Of a stretch of DNA of 64,000 nucleotides, positions 41,375 through 50,981 are shown in pieces. Below the pieces are notes generated by a model. It saw only the letters and a list, made by a program, of their open reading frames with translations. It made no database searches and was not told where the DNA came from. The stretch is from contig JAFUNP010000005.1 of the NCBI GenBank assembly GCA_017473015.1, positions 23,024 through 87,023 on the forward strand. Direction: 5' to 3'. The stretch's first letter is position 1. The number at the start of each line of letters is the position of its first letter. The position numbers and the translations under genes are program-made. Source of the DNA: Oscillospiraceae bacterium (lineage in GTDB: Bacteria > Bacillota > Clostridia > Oscillospirales > Ruminococcaceae).

Positions 41375-44300
41375 CCAAAGAGAAAAGATATTAAAAAAAT
41401 CCTTGTGATAGGCTCCGGTCCTATCGTAATCGGTCAGGCTGCAGAGTTTGACTATGCCGGTACACAGGCATGTCTGGCTCTGAAAGAGGAAGGCTATGAA
41501 GTTGTTCTTATCAACTCCAACCCTGCCACTATCATGACTGACACAAAAATGGCCGACAAAGTGTATATGGAACCACTGACACTTGAATATGTGGCCAGAA
41601 TTATCCGTTACGAAAGACCTGATGCTATCGTTCCTGGTCTGGGTGGCCAGACAGGCCTGAACCTGTGCGTACAGCTGGGTGAAAAAGGCGTTCTGGAAGA
41701 ATGTCAGGTGGAAGTACTGGGTACAAAAGTAGAATCCATCAAAAAAGCTGAAGACAGAGAGCTGTTCAAAAACATGTGTGAAGAACTGGGCGAACCTGTT
41801 ATCCCTTCAGAAATTGTACACACAATTGAAGAAGGCGTAAAAGCAGCTGCAGCTATCGGTTATCCTGTAGTTCTCCGTCCTGCGTTCACACTGGGCGGCA
41901 CAGGCGGCGGTTTTGCTGACAACGAAGAAGAATTCAGAGTAAAAATCGAACACGCCATCTCACTGTCTCCTGTTCATCAGGTTCTGGTTGAAAAAAGTGT
42001 AAAAGGTTACCAGGAAATCGAATTTGAAGTAATGCGTGACTCCACAGGCAAGGCTATCGCCATCTGCGATATGGAAAACTTTGACCCTGTTGGCGTTCAT
42101 ACAGGTGACTCCATCGTATTTGCCCCATGCCAGACAATCACAGAAGAACAGAAAGCAATGCTGAAAGCATCTGCACTGAAAATCCTCTGCCATCTGGAAA
42201 TCGCAGGCGGCTGTAATGTACAGTTCGCTCTGAAACCGGGCACAATGGAATACTACCTGATTGAAATCAATCCTCGTGTATCCCGTTCATCTGCTCTGGC
42301 TTCCAAAGCTACAGCTTACCCAATCGCCCGTGTTACAGCAAAAATCGCTGTAGGTCTTACACTGGACGAAATCGATATCAGCGGCATCCCTGCTTCCATC
42401 GAACCGGCAATTGACTACAAAGTAGCAAAGGTTGCCCGCTTCCCATTTGATAAATTCACATCTGCTTCCAAACAGCTGTCCACACAGATGAAAGCCACAG
42501 GTGAAGTAATGTCCCTGGGTCAGTCTGTACAGGAAATCATGCTGAAAGCTGTTCGCGGTCTGGAAATCGGTGTTGACCACTTTGAAATGAAAAAATTCAA
42601 AGACTGGACAAAAGAAGACCTGATGGTTGAAATCGCCACACCAACAGACGAAAGACTGTTTGCACTGTGTGAAGCCATCAGAAAAGGTGCTACAAACGAA
42701 GAAATCGCAGATGCTACAAAAATCGTTATCGAATTTGTACAGATGCTGAGAGAAGTTGTGGAATACGAAGCTGTTCTGGCTGCAAATGTAAAAGATGTGG
42801 AAGTTCTGAAGAAAGCCAAAGATATGGGCATTTCCGACAGCTACATCGCAAAAGTATGGGGTATGAACAAACTGGATGTTTACCGCTTCAGAAAAGAAAA
42901 CGGCATAATGCCAATCTACCGCATTGTTGACAATGTGGAACATCAGCAGGACTATGTACCATACTTCTACTCCTGCTACCACGGTGAAAACGAAAGCATC
43001 ATCACCGATAAAAAGAAAATCCTGGTTCTGGGTTCCGGTCCTATCAGAATCGGCCAGGGTGTTGAATTTGACTACTCCACAGTTCATGCTGTGTGGGCTA
43101 TCAAAGAAGCAGGCTACGAAGCTATCATCATCAACAACAACCCTGAAACAGTTTCCACAGACTATACAACAGCAGACAAGCTGTACTTTGAACCGCTGAC
43201 AGTTGAAGATGTTATGAACGTTATCGACATGGAAAAACCAGACGGCGTTATCGTATCCCTGGGCGGTCAGACAGCTATCAACCTGGCAAACGACCTGAAA
43301 GAACTGGGTGTTACAATCGTAGGCACAGATGTTGACGCTATCGAAAGAGCAGAAAACCGTGACAGCTTTGAAAAAATCATGCATACTCTGGGTATTCCTG
43401 AACCAGAAGGCCAGGCTGTTACAAACATTCCTGACGGTATCAAAGTTGCCAACAGAATAGGCTATCCTGTACTGGTTCGTCCATCTTATGTTCTGGGCGG
43501 TCGTGCAATGCAGATTGTTCACTCTGATGACGATTTGAAAAAATACCTGCAGACAGCTGTACTGGTTGACGAAGACCAGCCTGTTCTGGTTGACAAATAC
43601 ATCATCGGTAAAGAACTGGAAACAGACGCTATCTGCGACGGCAAAGATGTATTTATCCCAGGTATTATGGAACACGTTGAAGAAACAGGCGTTCACTCCG
43701 GTGACTCTATCTCTGTATATCCAGCATATACAATCCCTGAATCTGTAAAACAGACAATCATCGACTACACAGTTCGTCTGGGTCTGGGTATCGGCATCAA
43801 AGGCCTGTTCAACATTCAGTTCATCGTTGACGAATTCAACAATGTTTACGTTATCGAAGTAAACCCACGTTCCTCCAGAACGGTACCGTTCCTGTCTAAA
43901 TCCACAGGCGTTCCAATGGCAAACATTGCAACAAAAGTAATGCTGGGCCACAGCCTGAAGGAACTGGGCTACGGCACATACCTGCAGGAACCAAGCAAAC
44001 GCTACTATGTAAAAGCTCCAACATTCTCATTCTCCAAAATCAGAGGTCTGGACGCTTACCTGTCACCGGAAATGAAATCCACCGGTGAAGCAATCGGTTA
44101 CGACAAATCCCTGAACCGCGCAGTTTACAAAGCACTGCAGGCTTCCGGCATCAAAGTACAGAACTACGGTACTGTATTCGTAACACTGGCTGACAAAGAC
44201 AAACAGCGCGCACTGCCGCTGGTTCGCCGCTTCTACAACCTGGGCTTCAACATCGAAGCTACTTCCGGTACAGCAGCATTCCTGAAACGCAACGGCATCA

Positions 44301-44554
44301 AAACAAGAACAATGGCAAAAATCTCTGAAGGCGGTAACAACATTATCGAATCCCTGACAAAAGGCCATGTAACATATGTTATCAACACACAGGAAATGAA
44401 TGGCGACAGCCAGAAAGACGGCTTCCTTATCCGCCGTTACACAGTTGAAAACAACGTTGCACTGTTCTCCAGCCTGTCCACAGTAAATGTACTGCTGAAT
44501 GTTCTGGAAGAAATCACAATGCAGGTTTCCACAATCGACGCTGAAATCAGATAA
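41372..44554 (+). CDS. carB: Carbamoyl-phosphate synthase large subunit
   Basis: 1060 residues, full length. Two homologous ATP-grasp halves start with VIGSGPIVIGQAAEFDYAGT and VLGSGPIRIGQGVEFDYSTV, followed by LGGTGGGFADN and LGGRAMQIV; the C-terminal MGS-like allosteric domain (about 935-1060) is present. Makes carbamoyl phosphate from glutamine-derived ammonia, bicarbonate and two ATP. Needs the CarA glutaminase, which is not encoded next to it as it usually is in pyr operons. Confidence 0.97.
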   Translation: MPKRKDIKKILVIGSGPIVIGQAAEFDYAGTQACLALKEEGYEVVLINSNPATIMTDTKMADKVYMEPLTLEYVARIIRYERPDAIVPGLGGQTGLNLCVQLGEKGVLEECQVEVLGTKVESIKKAEDRELFKNMCEELGEPVIPSEIVHTIEEGVKAAAAIGYPVVLRPAFTLGGTGGGFADNEEEFRVKIEHAISLSPVHQVLVEKSVKGYQEIEFEVMRDSTGKAIAICDMENFDPVGVHTGDSIVFAPCQTITEEQKAMLKASALKILCHLEIAGGCNVQFALKPGTMEYYLIEINPRVSRSSALASKATAYPIARVTAKIAVGLTLDEIDISGIPASIEPAIDYKVAKVARFPFDKFTSASKQLSTQMKATGEVMSLGQSVQEIMLKAVRGLEIGVDHFEMKKFKDWTKEDLMVEIATPTDERLFALCEAIRKGATNEEIADATKIVIEFVQMLREVVEYEAVLAANVKDVEVLKKAKDMGISDSYIAKVWGMNKLDVYRFRKENGIMPIYRIVDNVEHQQDYVPYFYSCYHGENESIITDKKKILVLGSGPIRIGQGVEFDYSTVHAVWAIKEAGYEAIIINNNPETVSTDYTTADKLYFEPLTVEDVMNVIDMEKPDGVIVSLGGQTAINLANDLKELGVTIVGTDVDAIERAENRDSFEKIMHTLGIPEPEGQAVTNIPDGIKVANRIGYPVLVRPSYVLGGRAMQIVHSDDDLKKYLQTAVLVDEDQPVLVDKYIIGKELETDAICDGKDVFIPGIMEHVEETGVHSGDSISVYPAYTIPESVKQTIIDYTVRLGLGIGIKGLFNIQFIVDEFNNVYVIEVNPRSSRTVPFLSKSTGVPMANIATKVMLGHSLKELGYGTYLQEPSKRYYVKAPTFSFSKIRGLDAYLSPEMKSTGEAIGYDKSLNRAVYKALQASGIKVQNYGTVFVTLADKDKQRALPLVRRFYNLGFNIEATSGTAAFLKRNGIKTRTMAKISEGGNNIIESLTKGHVTYVINTQEMNGDSQKDGFLIRRYTVENNVALFSSLSTVNVLLNVLEEITMQVSTIDAEIR

Positions 44555-44570
44555 ACAACACACCAAATAC

Positions 44571-44592
44571 CCGGCCGCTTTGCGGCGGCCGG
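44571..44592 (+). other. Very GC-rich hairpin between carB and pyrK
   Basis: Stem CCGGCCGC/GCGGCCGG with a 6-nt loop and no T-run after it; probably an RNA-stability or processing element inside the operon. Confidence 0.6.
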
Positions 44593-44614
44593 TAAATATA
44601 AAAAAGGAGAGGCT

Positions 44615-45352
44615 ATGTATAAAAGAGACATTTATACTGTTCTGGAAAACAAGAAAATTGCAAAAGATGTTTTCCTGATGGTTCTGGAAGGTGACACACA
44701 GTACATCACAGCACCTGGACAGTTTATCAACATCCTGGTAGAAGGCTTCTACCTCCGCCGCCCAATCTCCATCTGTGACTGGGACGACAAAACAATTACC
44801 ATTATCTACAAAGTAGTAGGCAAAGGTACAGAAGCTATGGCTGAAATGACAGCCGGCAAAAAACTGGATATTCTCACTGGTCTGGGCAACGGCTTTACTG
44901 CACAGGAAGGGAGCACAAAACCGCTGGTTATCGGCGGCGGCGTTGGCGCACCTCCTATGTACGGCGTGGCAAAACACCTGATTGAAAAAGGTGCCAAACC
45001 TACAGTTATCCTTGGCTTTACAAGCAAAGACGATGTATTCTATGAAGAAGAATTCAAAGCTCTGGGCTGTGATGTTTATGTTACAACAAACGACGGCTCT
45101 TACGGCACAAAAGGCTTTGTAACAGATGTTATCAAAACTCTGGAAGGCTACGACTACTTCTACACATGCGGTCCGCTGCCAATGCTGAAAGCTATTGCAG
45201 GCGCTACAGAATGCTCCGGCCAGCTGTCCTTCGAAGAAAGAATGGGCTGCGGTTTTGGCGGCTGTATGGGCTGCAGCTGCAAAACTCTCACAGGTAACAA
45301 ACGCATCTGTACAGAAGGTCCTGTACTTGTGAAGGAGGAAATCATATGGTAA
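44615..45352 (+). CDS. pyrK: Dihydroorotate dehydrogenase B electron-transfer subunit
   Basis: 245 residues. FAD and [2Fe-2S] protein passing electrons from PyrDB to NAD+. FAD-binding FYLRRPISICD, NAD-binding region VIGGGVGAPPMYG, and the cluster cysteines in CGFGGCMGCSC and the later ICTEG. Overlaps pyrD by 7 nt. Confidence 0.96.
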   Translation: MYKRDIYTVLENKKIAKDVFLMVLEGDTQYITAPGQFINILVEGFYLRRPISICDWDDKTITIIYKVVGKGTEAMAEMTAGKKLDILTGLGNGFTAQEGSTKPLVIGGGVGAPPMYGVAKHLIEKGAKPTVILGFTSKDDVFYEEEFKALGCDVYVTTNDGSYGTKGFVTDVIKTLEGYDYFYTCGPLPMLKAIAGATECSGQLSFEERMGCGFGGCMGCSCKTLTGNKRICTEGPVLVKEEIIW

Positions 45353-46254
45353 ACACAAAAGTAACTCTCTCCGGCTGGGAACTGGACAATCCTGTTATCC
45401 CTGCATCCGGCACATTCAACTTCGGTAAAGAATTTGCCGATTTCTATGACATCAACATTCTGGGTACTTTCTCTTTCAAAGGTACTACAAAAGAACCAAA
45501 ATTCGGCAACCCTACACCTCGTATCGCAGAAACACCAATGGGTATGATTAACTCTGTAGGTCTGCAGAACCCTGGTATCCATGCAGTTATCGAACACGAA
45601 CTGCCAGAACTGAAAAAAATCTTCAACAAAAAAGTTATCGCAAACATTTCCGGTTACTCTGTTGAAGAGTATGTATACAACTGCCAGCTGATTGACAAAG
45701 AAGACCAGGTTGGCATTATCGAAGTAAATGTTTCCTGCCCTAATGTACACGGCGGCGGCATGGCTTTCGGTACAGACCCTAAAAATGTTTATGAAGTGAC
45801 AAAGGCTGTAAAAGCTGTTACTACAAAACCTGTATACATCAAACTTTCTCCAAATGTTACAGACATTGTTGAAATCGCAAAAGCTGCTGAAGCAGGCGGC
45901 GCAGACGGTATCAGTATGATTAACACTCTGCTGGGTATGAGAATTGACCTGAAAACAAAGAAACCAATCATCGCCAACAAAATGGGCGGTTTCTCCGGTC
46001 CTGCTATCTTCCCTGTAGCATTGAGAATGGTATATCAGGTATCCCACGCTGTAAACATTCCTGTTATCGGTATGGGCGGCGTATCTTCCGCAGAAGATGT
46101 TATCGAAATGATGATGGCCGGCGCTACAGCTGTACAGGTTGGCGCTGCAAACCTGGTAAACCCTTATGCATGTAAGGAAATCATCGAAGACCTGCCACGC
46201 GTAATGGAAAAATACGGTATCAAAGACCTGAACGATATCATCGGTATCGCTTAA
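45346..46254 (+). CDS. pyrD: Dihydroorotate dehydrogenase catalytic subunit, class 1B
   Basis: 302 residues. FMN barrel with the class 1 catalytic Cys in NVSCPNVHGGGMAFG. Forms the NAD-linked heterotetramer with PyrK, suited to anaerobes. GAAGGAGG site within the pyrK end. Confidence 0.97.
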   Translation: MVNTKVTLSGWELDNPVIPASGTFNFGKEFADFYDINILGTFSFKGTTKEPKFGNPTPRIAETPMGMINSVGLQNPGIHAVIEHELPELKKIFNKKVIANISGYSVEEYVYNCQLIDKEDQVGIIEVNVSCPNVHGGGMAFGTDPKNVYEVTKAVKAVTTKPVYIKLSPNVTDIVEIAKAAEAGGADGISMINTLLGMRIDLKTKKPIIANKMGGFSGPAIFPVALRMVYQVSHAVNIPVIGMGGVSSAEDVIEMMMAGATAVQVGAANLVNPYACKEIIEDLPRVMEKYGIKDLNDIIGIA

Positions 46255-46293
46255 TCAACCACAATAAAAATCACAATAAAGGAGACCACACCA

Positions 46294-46992
46294 ATGAAAA
46301 GAGATGTAATCATTGCTCTTGACTTCAAAGATGCAGAAACAGCCCTTACATTCCTTGACAAGTTCACAGAAGAAAAACCATTTGTAAAAATCGGTATGGA
46401 ACTGTTCTATGCAGCAGGCCCTTCTATCGTTAAAGAAATCAAAGCAAGAGGCCACAATGTTTTCCTCGACCTGAAACTGCACGATATTCCAAACACAGTA
46501 AAAGGCGGCATGCGCAGCCTGTCCGGTCTGGGCGCTGACATCGTTAATGTTCACGCTGCAGGTACAATCGATATGATGAAAGCTGCTCTGGAAGGCGTAG
46601 TGAGAGAAGACGGCACACGTCCTCTGGTTATCGCTGTTACACAGCTCACATCCACAAGCGAAGAAAGAATGCAGAAAGAACTGCTGATTAACGCTGGCAT
46701 CAACGAAACAATCGTTCACTATGCTAAAAACGCTAAAGAAGCAGGCCTTGACGGTATCGTTTGTTCCCCACTGGAAGCTGGCATGGTAAAAGAAGCAGTA
46801 GGCAAAGAATTCCTGACAGTTACACCAGGCGTTCGCTTTGCTGATGGTGATGTAGGCGACCAGGTTCGCGTTACTACACCTGCAAAGGCTAAAGAAATCG
46901 GTACAGACTACATTGTTGTAGGCCGTCCTATCACAAAAGCAGAAGACCCAGTAGCTGCATACAGAAGATGCATGGCTGACTTTGCTGAATAA
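46294..46992 (+). CDS. pyrF: Orotidine 5'-phosphate decarboxylase
   Basis: 232 residues. Last step to [17 protein letters not shown] is the catalytic signature (Asp-Lys-Asp); [10 protein letters not shown] and YIVVGRPIT bind the phosphate. AAGGAG before the ATG. Confidence 0.97.
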   Translation: MKRDVIIALDFKDAETALTFLDKFTEEKPFVKIGMELFYAAGPSIVKEIKARGHNVFLDLKLHDIPNTVKGGMRSLSGLGADIVNVHAAGTIDMMKAALEGVVREDGTRPLVIAVTQLTSTSEERMQKELLINAGINETIVHYAKNAKEAGLDGIVCSPLEAGMVKEAVGKEFLTVTPGVRFADGDVGDQVRVTTPAKAKEIGTDYIVVGRPITKAEDPVAAYRRCMADFAE

Positions 46993-47071
46993 TAACCACA
47001 TCAAAGTACGCTGTATATTTAAAACATTTGTAATATAAAATAAAACTTGTATATAATTGGAGATAATTATT

Positions 47072-47752
47072 ATGGAACAGTATAAAAAAGAGTTTATCCA
47101 GTTTATGGTAGACAGCAAAGTTCTCAAATTCGGTGAATTCACACTGAAAAGCGGCCGTAAATCCCCATTCTTTATGAATGCAGGCGCTTACGTAACAGGC
47201 TCACAGCTGAAAAAACTGGGCGAATACTATGCAAAAGCTATTTATGCAAAATATGGTGATGATTTCGACGTACTCTTCGGACCAGCTTACAAAGGTATTC
47301 CTCTGGCAGTTGTAACAGCTATGGCTTTCAGCGAACTGTACGGTAAAGAAATCCGCTACTGCTCTGACCGTAAAGAAGAAAAAGACCACGGCGCAGACAA
47401 AGGCAGCTTCCTGGGCAGCAAACTGCAGGATGGCGACAGAGTTGTTATGATTGAAGACGTTACAACATCCGGTAAATCCATGGAAGAAACAGTTCCAAAG
47501 GTAAGAGGTGCAGCAGATGTTACAATCGTAGGTCTGATGGTTTCCCTGAACAGAATGGAAGTTGGCAAAGGCGGCGAAAAAGTTGCTCTGGATGAAGTAA
47601 AAGACCTGTATGGCTTTGAAACAGCAGCTATCGTTGATATGGATGACGTTGTTGAAGCTCTGTACAACAAAGAAGTAAACGGCGAAGTTATCATTGATGA
47701 CACAATCAAAGCAGCTATCGATGCATACTACGAACAGTACGGTGTTAAATAA
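47072..47752 (+). CDS. pyrE: Orotate phosphoribosyltransferase
   Basis: 226 residues from the ATG at 47072; GGAG nine bases upstream. (A TTG in frame 15 nt earlier is the first base of that ribosome site and is unlikely.) PRPP-binding motif MIEDVTTSGKS. Converts orotate plus PRPP to OMP. Last gene of the operon. Confidence 0.96.
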   Translation: MEQYKKEFIQFMVDSKVLKFGEFTLKSGRKSPFFMNAGAYVTGSQLKKLGEYYAKAIYAKYGDDFDVLFGPAYKGIPLAVVTAMAFSELYGKEIRYCSDRKEEKDHGADKGSFLGSKLQDGDRVVMIEDVTTSGKSMEETVPKVRGAADVTIVGLMVSLNRMEVGKGGEKVALDEVKDLYGFETAAIVDMDDVVEALYNKEVNGEVIIDDTIKAAIDAYYEQYGVK

Positions 47753-47768
47753 GATACACTGAATAAAC

Positions 47769-47805
47769 AAAAGGCTATCTCACATTGTGTGAGATAGCCT
47801 TTTTG
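47769..47805 (+). terminator. Terminator of the pyr operon
   Basis: About 15-bp stem beginning AAAAGGCTATCTCAC, with its complement GTGAGATAGCCTTTT and a short loop. Confidence 0.92.
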
Positions 47806-47838
47806 ATATATGAAAAAATTCTTATTTATTTTGAGCCA

Positions 47839-50800
47839 TCAGGCAAAGTACCATGTGGGCAGCAGTTCCAGTGCATTTACATATTCCTGGCTGGCCGCCA
47901 CGCCGGACAGCACCGGCAGGAATATCATAAAGCAGATAAATACTACTACAGGGTAAATAATCATATACTTCTGTTTATAGCCCAGCTTTTCGGACAGCTT
48001 CTGCCACCGGTAGCCGATGGCCAGTACACCGCACACTGTGGCCGGGAAGTAATGGTAGATAAATGCCAGTCTGGTCACCAGCACCCATGGCAGAAAACAG
48101 CCCAGATAGCCGGTGAGAATCAGTATGCCGCGGCGGTCCTTTTCTTTTATGCTGTTAATCAGCACATATACCAGACAAAACGGCATCAACGGCCACACTG
48201 CTATATTGCCAAAGGCGGAAATACTGCTGATGTTACTGCCGATATATGTGGCTGAATACCATATCGGCTTTTGTATAAAGGGCCAGGTGTACCACGGTGA
48301 AGAGAAGAAATGTTCTGCCACCAGCTGGCTGTGATAATTGAACATATTCACCTGATAAGTGAAAAATTCGCTGACTTTTGCGGCAATACCGCTTTCTCTC
48401 AGCACAGGGGAGAAGGAGGCAAAGTATATGATGAAAGGTACCAGTACAAATGCCACAATACACCATACACAGGTGTCAAAGGCTTTCAGCGCCAGTTTTT
48501 TCTGTTCTGCCTTGTCCTTTTCCGCGGCGGCTGTGCGATATTTTATAAACAGGGTGATAAAGTAATATACCGCCAAGCCTGCAGCGCCGTAAGCACCGTT
48601 CCACTTTACAGCTATGGCGCAGCCCATAAATGTACCGCTTATCAGCAGGTATAAAAACTGTTCATACACTCTTTCGGTCAATGGAATTTCAGCATATTTC
48701 AGCATAAACAGGAACATCAGCATTACAAACAGCACCAGGTAGCTGTCTACAGTGGCCAGTCGGGTCTGGGTGTAGTGCATAAAGTCAAATGCGAATATAA
48801 AGCAGCACAAAAGTGCGGTCTTTTCGTTTTTCATCAGCTGTTTTGCCAGCAGATACATTATTACAACCATCACAACGCCCCGGGCAGTGCCCATAAAGCG
48901 CCAGCCGAAGGGTGTCATGCCGAAGATGGCAATGCCGATGGAAATCAGGATTTTGCCCAGAGGCGGATGGGTGGTTTCGTAAATTGAATAGCCCTTCAGC
49001 TGTTCGTAGGCGGTGCGGGCGTGATAAACCTCGTCAAAATACATTGATGAGTAATAACCGCTGTCAGCAGGCAGGGTTTCACTTTCGTCCACTGCCTGAT
49101 ATGGTCCGTTTTCATTGTAGTTAAACTCACCGGTTTGAAGTGTACCGCGGATAATCTCCCCTTTTTCATTGGTAAAAACTATTTCATTCAGCACCTGGTC
49201 GGTGCGTTTTGCTCTGATAAGCACGCTTTTTGTAGTGAAATCCACATTTTTTATCTGCCAGGTGAAAACATAGTCGTGGTTGAATTCAGTGGCGTTCTGC
49301 CACATACCCTCATCGGTCCAGTACAGTATTTCAAAATCACAGCCCATTTTCTGGGTGTTGCTGCCCTGTGGTGAATACTGGTCCCCCATGCCGGAAAAGG
49401 CCCGTATCTCTTTCACATTTTCAGTCTGGTTAAAATTCACTATTACCCATTCACCGGCAGTCTGTGTCTGCCAGAAAGTCTGTGGGCTGTCAGTTGCACC
49501 CAGCTGATAGAAAGCAAAAAAGGCGTACACAGCAGTTATCGCACCTACCGCCAGCCATTCTTTTGTTTTTGCGGTCAGGTTCAGCGGCCTGCCTTTCAGT
49601 GTGGCTTTCAGATAAACTGCCAGTCCGGCAATACAAACGGATACTGTCACAAGACTGACTGTTTTATACATCAGCGGTGTGGGATAGTAGCCGTCATACT
49701 GACTGCGCATGCTGGCCACCACATTCATAAAGTTTACCCCCGCACTGCCCAGAAACAGATAGAAATATTCCTTTTTGTCTGTCAGCACAAAGCATATGAG
49801 AGCCAGAATAATGGCCGGGTGCATATATCTTTCGTGCATCATGGTGCAGAAGGAGAAAAATACAGTGATAAAAATAAATGATGATGAGAAAATCTTACTT
49901 TTGTCCTGTTGACGGAAGTAACCGTACATACAGAAAACAAAGCAGGCGGCGATAACCGCTATATTGATTATGCCGGAGAAGGGTACGGAATCCAGAGGAG
50001 TCCAGTTTTTGTCAAACAGCATAAACAGATTGTAGCCGTTTACAGTAAAATATTTGTATCCGCCAAAGGTGTTTTTGTACAGATTTATCAGCCACAGCGG
50101 TGAAATTGTTTTGCCGAATGGCAGTGCCAACAACCACAGACAGCCAAGGCCAGTGCCTACAGCTTTGAAAAATTCCTTCCAGCTTTTCTTTTCCAGAATA
50201 TAGAACAGCAGCACAGGGCCGAACAGCAGTGACTGGGGTTTTGTAATCAGTGCCAGAGCATAGGTCACGGCGGCTTTTACAGTGTCATCCTTATAAACAA
50301 AATACAGGGCGGCCACCAGCAGCAGTGTATAATAGCTGTCTATCTGTCCCCACACGGCACTGTTGTATACTGTGGCAGGACAGAAAGCAAAACAGGCGGC
50401 GGCAAACAGCCCCCATTTTTCGCCTTTTTTCTCTTTTGCCAGATGGTAGATAAAATATGCACCGCCTACGTCTGCCAGCATTGCCGGCAGTTTGATTATA
50501 TAGGTGTACAGTACGCTGTTGTAATCGATTTTAAACAGCGTCTGGAAAAGCTTTGTAAACCAGAGCACATACATATATCCCGGGGGATAATCCAGAAATA
50601 TGCCGCTGTGATACATTTCCCCCAGACCGTAATAGGTGGTGCAGTCCGCCCAGGCTTTGAAACAGCCCACATCGTACCAGAATGCATAGTCACGGGCTGC
50701 CAGCAGGCTTCTGATACCAAAGCCAACAGCAAGAATAATGAAAATATACACCGGTGACGGCTTTATTTCAAAATTCTCTTTTTTATATAAAAACAAAAAA

Positions 50801-50853
50801 CCTGCCATACACAATGCAATGTATACAGCCAGTATTGTTGTGTGCAGTGTCAT
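47839..50853 (-). CDS. Large PMT-type glycosyltransferase with discoidin-like insert
   Basis: 1004 residues in three parts. Residues 1-420: about 11 membrane helices with an N-terminal GT-C-like loop (WYDVGCFKAWAD, DYPPGYMYVLW). Residues about 440-585: a soluble domain with WVIVNFNQTENVKEIRAF and QVLNEIVFTNEKGEI, which look like a discoidin (F5/8C)-type carbohydrate-binding fold. Residues about 590-1004: a PMT (GT39)-like segment with FDEVYHARTAYEQL and YETTHPPLGKILIS. Two GT-C domains in one chain are uncommon; likely transfers sugars from a polyprenyl-phosphate donor to wall glycan or protein outside the membrane. Confidence 0.88.
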   Translation of the reverse strand: MTLHTTILAVYIALCMAGFLFLYKKENFEIKPSPVYIFIILAVGFGIRSLLAARDYAFWYDVGCFKAWADCTTYYGLGEMYHSGIFLDYPPGYMYVLWFTKLFQTLFKIDYNSVLYTYIIKLPAMLADVGGAYFIYHLAKEKKGEKWGLFAAACFAFCPATVYNSAVWGQIDSYYTLLLVAALYFVYKDDTVKAAVTYALALITKPQSLLFGPVLLFYILEKKSWKEFFKAVGTGLGCLWLLALPFGKTISPLWLINLYKNTFGGYKYFTVNGYNLFMLFDKNWTPLDSVPFSGIINIAVIAACFVFCMYGYFRQQDKSKIFSSSFIFITVFFSFCTMMHERYMHPAIILALICFVLTDKKEYFYLFLGSAGVNFMNVVASMRSQYDGYYPTPLMYKTVSLVTVSVCIAGLAVYLKATLKGRPLNLTAKTKEWLAVGAITAVYAFFAFYQLGATDSPQTFWQTQTAGEWVIVNFNQTENVKEIRAFSGMGDQYSPQGSNTQKMGCDFEILYWTDEGMWQNATEFNHDYVFTWQIKNVDFTTKSVLIRAKRTDQVLNEIVFTNEKGEIIRGTLQTGEFNYNENGPYQAVDESETLPADSGYYSSMYFDEVYHARTAYEQLKGYSIYETTHPPLGKILISIGIAIFGMTPFGWRFMGTARGVVMVVIMYLLAKQLMKNEKTALLCCFIFAFDFMHYTQTRLATVDSYLVLFVMLMFLFMLKYAEIPLTERVYEQFLYLLISGTFMGCAIAVKWNGAYGAAGLAVYYFITLFIKYRTAAAEKDKAEQKKLALKAFDTCVWCIVAFVLVPFIIYFASFSPVLRESGIAAKVSEFFTYQVNMFNYHSQLVAEHFFSSPWYTWPFIQKPIWYSATYIGSNISSISAFGNIAVWPLMPFCLVYVLINSIKEKDRRGILILTGYLGCFLPWVLVTRLAFIYHYFPATVCGVLAIGYRWQKLSEKLGYKQKYMIIYPVVVFICFMIFLPVLSGVAASQEYVNALELLPTWYFA

Positions 50854-50981
50854 CTGACCCTCCGATGAGTTAAGTTATCCTAAAGTATAGCATAATAATT
50901 AATGTAAATAAAGCGCAGTTATTGATTTTCACATTAATTGTTGCTAAAATGTAATACAGATTATAGTGCTATGAGGTTATT

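Noticed and set aside
42287..43951. Long (554-codon) minus-strand ORF inside carB
   Set aside because: Cys/Phe/His-rich composition typical of the reverse frame of a highly biased gene; carB motifs are intact on the other strand.
44063..45358. 431-codon minus-strand ORF over carB/pyrK
   Set aside because: Same antisense artefact; it crosses two well supported genes.
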